Assembly (NCBI RefSeq): GCF_000213175.1
Contig: NW_009799099.1
Location: 235,373-299,372, forward strand
Origin: Neurospora tetrasperma FGSC 2508
Lineage: Eukaryota; Ascomycota; Sordariomycetes; Sordariales; Sordariaceae
Direction of reading: 5' to 3'
Length of the DNA stretch: 64,000 nt
Positions 1 to 10,220 of the stretch are shown here, one piece after another. The number at the start of each line of letters is the position of its first letter. Within the stretch, counting starts at the first letter, position 1. The position numbers were made by a program, and so were the translations under genes. Below the pieces are notes generated by a model. That model was not told the origin of the DNA, searched no databases, and worked only from the letters and a program-made list of their open reading frames with translations.

Positions 1-31
<31 letters not shown>
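1..31. repeat. Poly-C tract at window edge
   Basis: The window opens with 31 consecutive C residues. The related repeat copy near 49447 has only a short C-rich run (about six C, T, three C) at the equivalent place. The tract is therefore either a homopolymer expansion inside the repeat or an assembly or sequencing edge effect; the sequence alone cannot decide which. Confidence 0.8.
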
Positions 32-33
<2 letters not shown>

Positions 34-326
34 AAATCCAATCTACCAAGTTCACCACCTTATATCGCCATCGCTATCGCCATCGCTATTACTATTGCCA
101 TCGTCATCGTTATCACTATTGTTATTACATTAATTACCTATATGGAAGTTAATTAACGAAATAAAATAGGATATAGCCGTACCTAGGGATAATAGCTGTT
201 ATCGTTATCGTTGTCGTTATTGTTATTATTATTGTTATTATTATTATTGTTGGTAGTTGAAAAGGTTGAAGTTGGGAGAGTTGTAGAGTCGATAGGACTT
301 TGGCTTTTTAAACTCCGTCTCCTTCT

Positions 327-796
327 TGTTACGAACTTAAGGCAAGCACACGGGCCAACCAGACCATCGGTAGCACAAGCGACCCAGAAGGGCTAGCTCG
401 TGTAACCCCGGGCCAGGGCAGGGACAGGAAAGGCGTCGGAGGCAGGGCTCACGCTGGCGAGCCAACACCGGGCTCACGGAGTGAGCCAACACCGGGCTCA
501 CGGAGTGAGCCAACACCGGGCTCACGGAGTGAGCCAACGCCGGGCTCACGGAGTGAGCTCGACTCACGATAACACAAGTGAGCCCGTAACGGCGGATAAC
601 AGTCACAAGTATAAAGGGACGGCTGGAGAACTCAGATTGTTAGATAGTTCGACAGTAGTCAATACAACTTGATCATCATCATTGAGACTAGTATTACGAG
701 CATACTTGTTGTGAACCCTTTGGCTTCACCGAACGACTCTGATAGTTCTTACCTTCAGCTATCTCATTTAGGCAGATCAGACTGCCGTTCGTCACA
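327..796. mobile_element. Solo LTR of an LTR retrotransposon, inserted in the MITE-like repeat
   Basis: A 470-bp insertion starts TGTTACGAAC and ends GTTCGTCACA, so it has TG...CA ends and a 10-base imperfect terminal inverted repeat. It is flanked by a perfect 5-bp target duplication, CTTCT at 322-326 and 797-801. The second copy of the host repeat lacks it, giving an empty site for comparison. No internal coding region is attached, so this is a fossil solo LTR left by LTR-LTR recombination. It has a TATAAAG box near 611 and four tandem 24-bp units near 455-558. The ends and target duplication are well preserved, suggesting modest age. Ty3/gypsy is likely but not proven. Confidence 0.8.
455..558. 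repeat. 24-bp tandem repeat inside the solo LTR
   Basis: About four head-to-tail copies of a 24-bp unit containing GAGCCAACACCGGGCTCACG. Each unit carries a small palindrome (GAGC...GCTC), so the array could form repeated stem-loops. The last copy differs by one transition. Similar GAGTGAGC motifs flank the array on both sides. Confidence 0.8.
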
Positions 797-1201
797 CTTC
801 TCTCTCCTTCTCTCTCCTTCTCTCTCTTCCAAACCTTCTCTTTTCCATCGTCCCTTCCTAAAAGGGGAGTCTCTTCAACTCTCACTAACTCCTACCCAAT
901 ATATGGCCCTCTATTCTTATTTCAGCCAATCAGAGCTTAGTAATTCTATTAAAATAGTTTCTCTGAGTAGAACGGTTTCTTTGAGGAGTACGGTTATTTC
1001 GAGCATCACGGATATCGCCGTTCTATAACGGTTTTTTCTATAGCACGGTTTTCTAGCACACCAGATTTCCATTAATGTCGCTGTTGATGGGTGCATTTGA
1101 CTGTTGAGGTTTGGTTGTGGTGGCATGCGCCAAGACTGAATGAGATTGAGCGCTATCGTCGTCGCTGCGCGGTGCTTCGTGAAATTGATAGCGCACTAAC
1201 A

Positions 1202-1717
1202 TCATGGCACTACCTCACCAATGCTCATGCTGCGCAGCGATACCGAACCAAAGTACCAGACTAGGTGCTTGAAGACGCCTCGGTGGACTTGCTGGAAGAG
1301 GCCTTGCTGGAGGACGCCTCGACCTCCCTGTCGTAGTAGACACTGTTCTTCGACAAAATCCTGCCGTTGATCGTGCAATCCATCGACCATGACCCTGGGC
1401 GAGCTAATGACATGGAGGGTACAGGTGCCCAAGCCTCCAGTGGACAGTACACTGTCGCCGTCGACCTCGACATGAAATTCAGCAGGTCCTTTGATCACGT
1501 ACTGGGCTAGGCCCTGCGACTTGAGCATCTTGTCGTCGTGCTTCTCCGGGGGCGGGCCTGCCATTGCCTTTGCAAGGCAGCTGTCGAAGTGCGCCTGCCA
1601 GGCAATCGGGTCCTCAGACGCAGCAAACACAGAGGCGTGGAATCCCTTTTGGAAGGACCACTTGAGCTCGAGCTCGCGGAGGGCAAGGTCCTCGTCGAGT
1701 TCGATGGGCTGCTGCAT
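1202..1717 (-). CDS. Small protein of unknown function, tandem family member 1
   Basis: I do not recognise this 171-residue protein. Its N-terminal 60 residues match those of the two next genes (2781-3374 and 4040-4801): a helical stretch, then an ...AW..HF..CLAK...GPP signature around residues 35-60. The middle part, around YVIKGPAEFHVEVDG, resembles a similar stretch of member 2. The start ATG at 1717 has a good context (CAACA before ATG). No intron was found. The last about 45 residues are doubtful: a second minus-strand frame (ending at 1261) overlaps this end and gives a Ser/Lys-rich tail that looks more natural, so a frameshift or a missed splice is possible. No signal peptide or membrane segment is visible. 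Confidence 0.6.
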   Translation of the reverse strand: MQQPIELDEDLALRELELKWSFQKGFHASVFAASEDPIAWQAHFDSCLAKAMAGPPPEKHDDKMLKSQGLAQYVIKGPAEFHVEVDGDSVLSTGGLGTCTLHVISSPRVMVDGLHDQRQDFVEEQCLLRQGGRGVLQQGLFQQVHRGVFKHLVWYFGSVSLRSMSIGEVVP

Positions 1718-2780
1718 TGTTGAGAATCGCGTGATGTCTGCGATCCGAGGATAAGGAAGATGGAGGGCGGATTGTTCGCAGTGACCACTAAATCAAGGGA
1801 TGTTACTCGATAAAGAAGAGGAGAAGTTTTGGGTTCCAGGAAAGAGCTCAAAGTATGCGCTTTTATAGACGGCAGGAGGTGCCTCGAGACTAGCGTTATA
1901 TCTGTGGAAGGAAGCTGTGTCACTACCCTTCACTAGCATATTCTTTTACTTTGTGGTGCCTGGTGTAAAGCCGTCCATATGTGGAACTACACCCCCGGTC
2001 CTCAACCTACTAGCACACATTTAAACCATTTGTAACCCCTTTAGATATAGTTAGTTCTATATATTCACTAGATTGGGTAATTTTTATACTTTTCTGATAT
2101 TTATTGAACTTCTCCAGCTACTCCCAAAAGCTTATTTCCCTTTCCCAATAGGCCTGTTCAGCCTCCCAGTTGGCTATTCTTTTCTCCCAAAAGGCCATCT
2201 CAAGCCTTTGAGTAACTTTTTAAAATACTTTAGCAATTAATATTCTAGAGAGAAGACAGATCTAGTAAAAATAAAACGACATATAACTATAGAAAAAATA
2301 AGATACGTAGAGGTTAGTACAAATAAAGGGGTAGCTTTTTGCAACCTTACGAATTTATCTACTATATTCGTCGAGGGTTAACATCGATTGCCTTTCTAGT
2401 TTAGATACATAGAGGTATATAGAATCAGTAGCAAACTGAACTCTGTTCCAACAAACGGCCTTAATGCTCCGCAACTGCAAAAGGTGATAATCCCGCCCGT
2501 TAGCTTCTCCACATAGGAATTATACCGTTGTCATTTGAGGTATCATTACAGACATATTACAAACGTTGCAAGGGATTCATTCACTTTGTTCGCGGGTTCA
2601 CGTGTATGCACATGCGCTTTATACTCTCGAAAAGGGAAGAACAACGACCTTCACCTGCACCTTCCTCATTATCTCAATCTGCTTATGTCTCTATATCTCC
2701 TCCCAGCGCTATCACGTGTCATCCATCCATCCATCCCGCACCGCTAATCTTCCGCTGTAGCCCCTTCTTCCACCTCCATC
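1718..2780. other. Gap between family members 1 and 2, with an AT-rich fossil in the middle
   Basis: Up to about 1960 this is the presumed promoter and leader of the gene ending at 1717. About 1980-2440 is a markedly AT-rich, TpA-rich relic (listed separately). About 2600-2780 is CT-rich and forms the 3' side of the next minus-strand gene. I see no intact gene here. Confidence 0.6.
1980..2440. repeat. AT-rich fossil with RIP-like composition
   Basis: Base composition changes sharply compared with the GC-balanced flanks. TA steps are frequent and CG steps rare, as left by repeat-induced point mutation in Neurospora-type fungi. On the minus strand between about 2125 and 2225 a short stretch keeps a spaced pattern of Trp-Glu pairs, resembling a coiled-coil protein end. 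The source element cannot be named from what remains. It is treated as a decayed mobile-element fossil. Confidence 0.55.
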
Positions 2781-3374
2781 TCAGTTCTTCATCGCCCCTT
2801 TGGAAACGTTCTCAACAAACTCTATTATTCGTACGCACGCAAGTCAGTCAACGAACCCATAACAACAGCGAACAACAAATCGCTTACCAGAATGCGTAGT
2901 GCCGCTCTCCACGACCGCAACAGCTTTCTCTGCATGAATCTTGCCAGGGCCCTTAATCTCAATATGCACCCTCGACAGCTCCGTACCCGGGACTTCGACC
3001 AGAAGCGCAGTTGGACGCGTGATCCAGTACTCCACGTCCACTTCCGCGTCCTTGTCCTTTTCCTTCGAGGACTCAACCAGTTTCTCGTACTCGAAGATCT
3101 TGACGACGCGAGAACCAGTGGTGTCGTCGTCAACTTCGACACCGCAGCTCTTGCGAACCGCGGGGGCAGGGCCAGCAGCCTTGCCAGTGGTGTCTTCGGG
3201 ACCCTTGGGAGCAAGCGGGCCCTGTTTGATGCTGGCCAGGCACTCGTGGAAGTGCTTGAGCCAAGCTTCCTGGTCGGCGGCGTTGGCGAAGTCTTTGGCC
3301 ATTTCAGCCTCTTCGTTCCACCAGGCTACGCGGAGCTGGTCTAGGGCCTCTTTGTAGTTCTTGTTGGTGGCCAT
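2781..3374 (-). CDS. Small protein of unknown function, tandem family member 2
   Basis: Two exons, complement(2781-2821, 2888-3374), giving about 175 residues; the product is not recognised. The start ATG at 3374 lies in a strong fungal context (TCAACATGGCC). The donor GTAAGC at 2887 and the acceptor AATAATAG at 2822, with an upstream TTGACTGAC branch site, define a 66-bp intron that keeps frame (phase 1). The N-terminal half carries the family signature EAW..HF.ECLA....GP at about residues 37-54. The second half has a VEYWITRP...LLVEVPG block that resembles member 1. The protein is acidic and charged with no signal peptide or membrane segment, so it is probably intracellular. TAGAGGTA octamers lie upstream at 3520 and 3642. 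Confidence 0.65.
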
Positions 3375-4039
3375 GTTGAGGTTTGAGGTTGAGGTGGTGA
3401 GTGAGGTGGTTGAGGAGCGGGTGAGTGTGTCTTCTGGATGGCGTGGTGGAAGAAGAGGAGAGTGATGGCGAGCTGGATGATGCTGAGAAAGAGAGACGAC
3501 GGAGGGATTCAAGTTTGAATAGAGGTAGCGAGATGGTAAGGGCGTTGTTGATGTCGTGGTTGAGGTAGGTAGGTGCTAAGGAAAGTGAGAAATGGAAGAC
3601 CGCGGGGTTGGTGTAGAGGAGAAAAAGAAGAAGTGTTTGAGTACCTCTACCTGCGAAGATGACTGGATGCCTGATTTGGGGGATTCTACCAGTACCGCTA
3701 CACACTTCTGATTGTACATAATACGCGCACGCGGCTTTTCCATTTGAAAGCTGGCGGGGCCGGAAAGAAACTGTCGTTTTGTATTTCCCGGGTACCTACG
3801 CATATCAGCGTGTGCCTTCTTCTAAGCAGCGGAAATATAGAAAGAAGGACGTGAGCCAGGTAGAAATGAATAACGACATACCTACCTCTAGGTATACAGA
3901 TTCCCAAATATCCTCATGGAACTTGCTCAGTTACGACTTGTTGTGAACCACCATCTTCATCTCGTTCTGATTTCGTTCCATGTCCATCATCTGTTATGTC
4001 GTTCCCGTACCTCCCCCTGTACCAATCAATTGGGATCAC
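3375..4039. other. Intergenic, promoter of family member 2
   Basis: CT/GA-rich leader sequence of the minus-strand gene that starts at 3374, followed by the 3' flank of the next minus-strand gene. It contains TAGAGGTA octamers at 3520-3527, 3642-3649 and 3883-3890. No further gene is seen. Confidence 0.5.
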
Positions 4040-4801
4040 TCATTCAGAGCTAGAGCTTTGTATCCGCTTCCGAGGCCTGATTCCACGCGTTAGACGTCTG
4101 CGTTGGGCTGGTCTTTCCGGTCTTTCCTGTATTTCCTGCGTGGTAGCCTCTTCCTGCGGCACCATTGCAGTCTTGTTCCTTGTCTCCATCTCCTCTTCCT
4201 CCCTTTTTACCTCCACCTTCATATCACTGGTCAAGCCGGAACTATCCAACGGGTGCCTGTTCCTGACTTGTCCATAGAGGTCAGTCAATTAGCTCGATTC
4301 CACCAGACACGGACGGACAAGACTGGAAGTCAGCAAAGAACACAAACAAAACTTACCAGTCATCGTAGTATTTTCCGGACCGCCAAAGGTGTTCTGGTAC
4401 TCGGGCGATTGTACAACCCTCACTTTCTTGCCTGTGCCAGTGCCGTTGCTGATACCATTGCTGCCCCCATCCTCAACTTGAACCCTAGGTCTCTTTCTAG
4501 ACGTAGTACCCATCCCCGCAGTCACATTACAACCGCCACTATCGTTTGCCGCCTCAGGTTTAACTTCAGCTTCAACTCCAAGTCGAACTCCAACCCCAGC
4601 TGCTGGCTGCTTGTGACCAGCGGTAGAGGGCAACGGCGGCGGTCCAGCAGCGACTTTAGCAAGGCAGCTGATAGAGTTCAAATACCACGCGTCCGGATCG
4701 GGGTGCTCGGCGTAGGCTTTGGCGAGCTTGGTTTCTCTGGAGAGGAAGGTGGCTTTGATTTCGTTGAGGGCGCGGTCGAGTTCTTCTTTGGTTGGGGTCA
4801 T
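4040..4801 (-). CDS. Small protein of unknown function, tandem family member 3
   Basis: Two exons, complement(4040-4266, 4357-4801), about 223 residues. The donor GTAAGT at 4356 is strong. The acceptor I chose (GGACAAG ending at 4267, after a GACTGAC branch) keeps frame; nearer acceptors lead into a stop. The N-terminus has the family signature DPDAWY....SCLAK..AGPPP at residues 34-55. Basic runs RKRPRV and RRRLTRGIRPRKR suggest nuclear targeting, which the other two members lack. The central part is low-complexity. An acidic/Glu-rich block (KREEEEME) precedes the basic C-terminus. Function unknown. The gene sits head-to-tail with the other two, consistent with tandem duplication and fast divergence. 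Confidence 0.6.
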
Positions 4802-5673
4802 CTTGACTCCCTAAGATTTCGGTCGGCTGAGGTCAAGGTGATTGTGATCGAGGAGTAAGTGACCGCTGGTTCGATGGCGAGAGCAGGCAAAGGATAGTGA
4901 TCTGGATGATGCTGAAGGACAGGGACGGGGGAGAGGAGTTGGAAACTGCGAGATGGCGAGCGCGCTGTTGGTGTTGTGGTAACTGTGAGTGAAGTTGGTT
5001 TATGTTGTGTGTTGGTGCACATGGAGAAAGAAGGAAGACGATTTGGCTCCTCTGAAGGTGAGTACCTCTACACTGATTTATAGAGGTAGCTGCGAGGAGA
5101 GGCTACGGCCGGCCAGCAACATCGTGATCTGAATCTAGAGGTAGATGAGATGAGATTAGACGACAAACAAATTTATCGAAATACGCGTTGCGTCGACAGC
5201 TTTTTGCCTTGGTAGGTAGGCACAGTTTCCATCCCAGCTGCGCCGGTAATACGCAGTGTTCAAGTTCAGTCGAGCACGTAAACGTGAGCTTGGACCTGGT
5301 GTTGAGTGTTTTCGGGTACTTCATAGAGAAAGGTGGGTGTTTTTCCGGTTCAATGTATGCAAGGATTTCCGGATGAGTGGTGAGAGGAAAAGAGGAAAAT
5401 TGATAGCCTCTTAGGTTCAATGAAGCAGGCATCTCGAGAGCTCTGCTGGGGTATCTTGAAATTAGGCAACTAGCGGAAGTTACCTTAGTCAATAACAGCT
5501 GAAAGTCGGGACATGGTGTTTGAAGTCTGGGTCAGTTGGTTGTTCTAGGTACAAAGGAAGGAATACGAACGCTTGAAGCATACTTGACGTTGAGCTGTAC
5601 CAAGGAGAGAACACACAAAGGAGAACGAAGAATATCAAACAATGAAAAACACAAAACAAAGAAAGAGTACATG
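4802..5673. other. Intergenic, promoter of family member 3
   Basis: GA-rich leader near 4805-5000, then three TAGAGGTA octamers at 5063-5070, 5081-5088 and 5136-5143. The first two are inverted about a 10-bp spacer and could form a short hairpin. From about 5200 onward the sequence is the 3' flank of the HET gene. No gene seen. Confidence 0.5.
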
Positions 5674-8283
5674 TTAAACGAGAGTGATAGTCCGAAACTT
5701 CCCCCACACAGGGAACTCACCATCCTCATCCAGCCCATTCTGAGAGCGACAAGCTTCTTGCAACATCCGAACGCCACATGCATCCACTGACTCCACTCCC
5801 ATCTCCATAGGTGTAGGACGAGGCCTTTCGACTACAAACACCCCAACCCTTCGAAACGTATCTTCGTCAGTCGTCTCTTGTAGCATCAAACCACTGACAC
5901 TCTCCTTGTCCCATCCCCCAAAGAAAGACATGTCCAACATAACAGGAAGCAAGTAAATCGGCTTTTGCTTGGTCTCCAGCTGTCGATAATAGTGCGTCGT
6001 ATCCATGTAGCACTCTCCCAGCCGTCTCTTGCTCCATCTATTCGTATAGGTAATTACCATTTGGTAGGGTGTTGTAGTCTTGGAAAACGAACAGGCTTTT
6101 ATCAGTGAGCTATTCACCAAAGGGCCCTTTGTACGCAATGCTCCCCCTGATACTACTCCAAATAGATTGTTCTCATCCACTAAGGCGACGGTAGCGTCTA
6201 GAATCTGAATGATGGGCCGATACAACTCTTGTTCTGGTTTTTCCAGAAAATGCCGCGACCCGAAAATTGCCGGCGGCTGTATAGGGCCACGGAAAGAGGC
6301 ATAAGACCAACTTGGAGCTATGTACTCGTTGTAAGACCTAGTATCGGGGTCTTCCCGCCAATCCCTGTACCAGAGAAGCTGCATGGGCAGATGTTCAAGC
6401 CACAGTCCAGCAAGGTATCGGGTGTTGAGATACCTCGAATGTAACTTTGCTAACCCGGATATAGCTACTAGTTTGTCGCTCTCGAAGGTGAGGTCAAGTC
6501 TTTGGTATTGGGACACTACTCTGTTCCATAGAATCAAGGAGTCAAAGTACTGGTTGAAGGATGGACTGGAGCCATCCTTCGACCTGTTTATGTATGATGC
6601 TGGATGTCGTATTCTTTGCCACATATTGCATTCGCATTGACGCAACTCCGTAGTACATTCTATAGAATGCGGTAACCCATTGGGAAAGCTCTCACTGGCA
6701 ATACTCTCGAGACACTCCCAGTACAGCTGTTTGGCGCAGCAGTGGATGATGCGAGGAGCCAGTGTTCGCTCCTGATAAACCCATCCTCTCCGGTACAAAG
6801 GGGCCGGTGCGACGTTGTATGCAAACCGGTGAGATCCTGCGGCGTAGTAGTATCCTGATTTGCGTTCCAAGTCGATACGAAGGCGAAGTGGGCGGATGGA
6901 GAAAGGGTCTCGCTCGAAAAAGCAACCCTGTGTGGAATCCATGGCATCTGCCGCGGCGAAGTTGATGTGCGAGTTCTCATGCACGCTCTTCATTTTTGCT
7001 GACTCGGCGACCCAGTCCTTCCCATCCGGGGAGTCCTGGATGATACACAAGGAGTCTATCCAAATGTACCGAATTCCCAGGCGCCGTGTTGCCTCTATGG
7101 CATCTTGGTAGGTCTTTGGTAGATTTTTCCAAGGGATTTCACGTTGGAAATCTTCACAGTTGTTGACCTCCAGTTTCAGCATTCCTCGAGATGCCCAACG
7201 ATGACTCAAGGTTGCATACCGACCTGGAGTGTTTTCGGTCACCACATGTAGGCGCGGTAGACAAGGCTCACCCACAGACCCAACATCAATAACTCTTGTA
7301 GGGAGTGGCGGGGCCACACTCTGCGATTGGGTACATTCGTGATGGCTCGATAGACATTTGGCCATCCAGCTGCTCGCAATTTGCCAGCTACGATCTGAAC
7401 CTGTGTCTGATCCAAAAGGGCCTGGATTTCCTATGAACTGCGGTGCCGGATAATACTCGACACACGGGGAATAATCACTCCACGGATAATATGCTGTAAA
7501 CAACAGCATGTTAGCACCGGTAATAGGATATTACGTAAAATCAGCATAAAACATACCGTGCTCTGGGTCAAGGTTGACACTCGCCTTCTGCCTCACAAAC
7601 TCCAAACGAGTATCGTGTACATCAAGCGAAATCACGAAGCATTCCCGAAACTCCTGGTACCTTAAAGTTTTGGCAACACTAATTTCACCCCGCGTAGAAT
7701 GTTGAGAGACTATCTCATTCTCGAAACCGCAAAGCAGCTCGCGACAAAGAGGACATTTGTCGTTGAAAAGGCTGCTCTTCAAATTGCCAGACCAAGTCAT
7801 ATTCGTAGTATCTTTGGAGGTAAGTTTGCAATGGTAGCGTGATGGTAAACGCTGCTCTACCTCTACTTCCCAGCCTTCAAGTTCAAGGTCAGGTTCAAGT
7901 AGGCAGTGACATGTTTCGCACAGGTTGTCGTTGTCTGTGTATCCTGGGTCATAGTTGACATCACCACCGGAAGGATCGCTAGCGGTGGCAGTTGGACTAG
8001 GTTCAGTTTGCTTAGGACGACTACCCAACTCAAGGGCAGAGCCTAGCTGGGTGGGGGTACGGTTAGGGGACAAAAGAGATTCGGCAGCTGGGCCAGATTC
8101 CGTGGGTGAAGGAGGGGCATTAGGTACATCGACTGGAGCATTCTGGCCAATATCGGCCCCAGCGGATGATGGGTGATGGACTGCAGTAGGCGTAGAGATG
8201 GGTAGGCCTTTTCTTGCCGCCATTATGTCCGCTGGACGGCGGAACAATGAAGCGAGAAACCCGGCCTTGAACGAGAGTGGCAT
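5674..8283 (-). CDS. HET-domain (heterokaryon incompatibility) protein
   Basis: Two exons, complement(5674-7493, 7557-8283), 848 residues. The 63-bp intron has donor GTATGT and acceptor TTTACAG and keeps frame. The HET domain lies at about residues 330-485, with the family blocks YATLSHRWAS, YIWIDSLCIIQD and RRGWVYQERTL in the usual order. Before it, about residues 130-190, are paired cysteines CETCHC and CPLCREL, a common pre-HET arrangement that may bind metal. The first 120 residues are Pro/Ser-rich and probably disordered. HET proteins trigger growth arrest or death when incompatible fungal individuals fuse; the partner of this one is unknown. No NACHT, WD or TIR partner domain is visible in the C-terminus. 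Confidence 0.88.
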
Positions 8284-8996
8284 GGTAGCCTGCCTGCCTG
8301 CTCAGGGAGAGTAAGAAAGCTGGTGGGAATGCCAGCAGTAGAAAGACAACCTGACAAGACAGAGCTCCGAGATCAAACTAGATGGTGGAGGTTCTGTTGT
8401 TGCGCAAGGAGAGGAGTGGAAAATCCCTTTCCAATTTTGAAGGCCAAGGCAGTTGGGCATCAATGTCTACTTCTTTGCTGAGGCGAGAAAAAGCCCGCTG
8501 ATTGGCGGCACCAGCCGCAGCAATTTCCCTGCGACGGTTGCCTAGAAGTATCGGACCTTCCATTCGCACAACATTGCTTCCCGGGCAGTTATCGTGAAAA
8601 TAGAGCAGAGAGGGAAAGAACGCAGGACATCTTGCACTGCGAAACTAAAAGTCCAAATCACGGCAGGTCTAACCCACCGTGAGGATGGACCAAAACTACC
8701 CCACCTTCCCTCCGGTCCCGGTCACTACGAGCGCGGGCCCCGCACTGACTTTCAGTGACCCGACCCCACACGTCCCGTCCCGTCCCGTACCGTCCCAGAC
8801 CCCGCACGCTCCGGAATCCGCACATCCCGTCACCTGGGTGTCCGTCTGCCCGCCTAGACTACCCTCTACCCTCACGCTCCGCAACATGACACAAAAAGCT
8901 GCGCGTAAACAAAGACGGCCCGCACTCACTCCACGCAAATGTCATAGTAGAGCTAAGCAGGCACGTCCCACTAAGCAATCCGGTCTGGTGCTACTA

Positions 8997-9321
8997 CTCG
9001 TCAGGTCTTCAAAATCAACCGTCTGACTAGTGGGCGAGCCACTAGTCAGGGACGTTGATTCGAACCGGATTCTTCTACCGGGATTGTATATGGTCTACGT
9101 GCATCGGACATTCAGCTCGGAGAGGTAAAATGAACCTAAACCATATGTATATGCAGGTAAACCTCGCTGACCAGCTTAGCGTGGGCGACTTTGGCGCTAA
9201 GGGTTTTGCCTAGCCCGTACAAATCGCTCTCGCGGTACGAATCAATGTCTATATACGAATCAACGTCCCTGACAAGTGGCTCGCCCACTAGTCAGACGGT
9301 CGATTTTGAAGACCTGACGAG
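8997..9321. mobile_element. TA-flanked MITE, 325 bp
   Basis: The ends form near-perfect terminal inverted repeats of about 65 bp: it starts CTCGTCAGGTCTTCAAAATC and ends with the complement, with only two mismatches noticed over the arm. Both ends abut TA (8995-8996 and 9322-9323), as expected for Tc1/mariner/pogo-type target duplication. Each arm carries its own palindrome, GACTAGTGG-GCGAG-CCACTAGTC on the left. The centre has no coding capacity. It is a non-autonomous element, and the closeness of the arms suggests recent origin or selection on the hairpin. Confidence 0.85.
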
Positions 9322-10175
9322 TACACCAAGGAGTTGAAGGTGCTGACTGATCGATGGACTGCTTGCTTGCTGAGCCACAGCCATGCTTGGATCTGCCGTC
9401 TCGTGGTCAACATGCAACATTGGGTCCATCCCGAAGTCGTCACCCATCCAACATCTTTTCCGTGGTTATTTCCATGAGGGGAACTGAACAGTCGCAGTCT
9501 TTGCAAGAGAATTGCATATGACGAGCAAGCAAAGATTGCTGATAAGTGATATCTGCCAAGCAAGAGGGAGTCTCGGGAAGCATTCATACCTGCCGCTTTT
9601 GTACCTCTTGGCACGTAGAGTAGAGTAACCTGAAAACAAGAAAGTCGACAATTCTTGTTTAAAAGCGGGTAATATTGCCACATGCAAAAACTTGAGGGTA
9701 TTGAAGGTGGGATGTGGAATGTGTTGCACACGGAACTTGCCTTGGTAGGTAGCATCGATAACACACCGGTTAACCATCATGGTAACTTTGATATTCTTGA
9801 AAATCACGTAGAAAGAAGGTGTTGAAGAAGAGGGGTGGCAGTTTGGGTGGGAATAAGTACAATTTATAGATCCATAATGAGGAGGTGGCATACGTACTGT
9901 GTATCATGCACATGGGAATGATAAAGTGTATGTGTGCGCATGTGTCACTTTTGCAATGGAACTTGGCTCAGTACCATGGAAATAATTGAAGGCAATAGGT
10001 GGTGACATGTTGAACAACACTTGCACCATTTCTAAAATATGAGAGAAAGGAAAAAATTGGCGGCGTTACCGGAGTTGTTGATATGGGAAAGGTAACATGA
10101 CAATACAGTGGTGGATGCGATTTGCTGCAGAGAAACTTTCCACAGCAGCAGGGTTATCGATCCTTTTCGGGTTTT

Positions 10176-10220
10176 GCCTCGCGTTTACGAGCCCATGAAA
10201 TGGGCCCGAAGACGCGAGGC
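10176..10220. other. Two-part hairpin
   Basis: GCCTCGCGT at 10176-10184 pairs with ACGCGAGGC at 10212-10220. Nested inside, GCCCAT pairs with ATGGGC around a GAA loop. The result is a cruciform-capable stem of 15 or more base pairs in an otherwise unstructured gap. It could be a terminator-like fold, part of a non-coding RNA, or the remnant of a small inverted-repeat element. No flanking duplication was recognised. Confidence 0.6.

Larger units (their letters stand above)
32..1077. mobile_element. MITE-like repeat, copy 1 (left end outside window, interrupted by a solo LTR)
   Basis: Outside the inserted LTR (327-796) this stretch aligns with 49450-50024 at roughly 85-90 percent by eye. It shares an (ATCGCT)n-type microsatellite, a CTATATGGAAGTTA block, a variable GTT/GTC microsatellite, a CT-rich run and a right end rich in AACGGT motifs that finishes in CATTAATG at 1070-1077. 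The left terminus lies beyond the window start. Unlike the second copy, the base pair after CATTAATG is TC, not TA, so one flank has changed or the true end differs. No protein-coding capacity was recognised. The element is non-autonomous and its family is inferred from copy 2. Confidence 0.7.
2410..5143. promoter_or_regulatory. Cluster of TAGAGGTA octamers at small-protein family A
   Basis: Exact TAGAGGTA (or its complement TACCTCTA) starts at 2410, 3520, 3642, 3883, 5063, 5081 and 5136. Most lie in the promoter gaps of family members 2 and 3. The pair at 5063 and 5081 is inverted around a 10-bp spacer. They could be binding sites, insertion scars or replication-slippage seeds; the sequence does not decide. 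Confidence 0.6.

Noticed and set aside
9288-9891. Overlapping minus-strand frames next to the 325-bp MITE
   Set aside because: Two frames compete, one enters the MITE arm, and neither shows codon bias or a domain.
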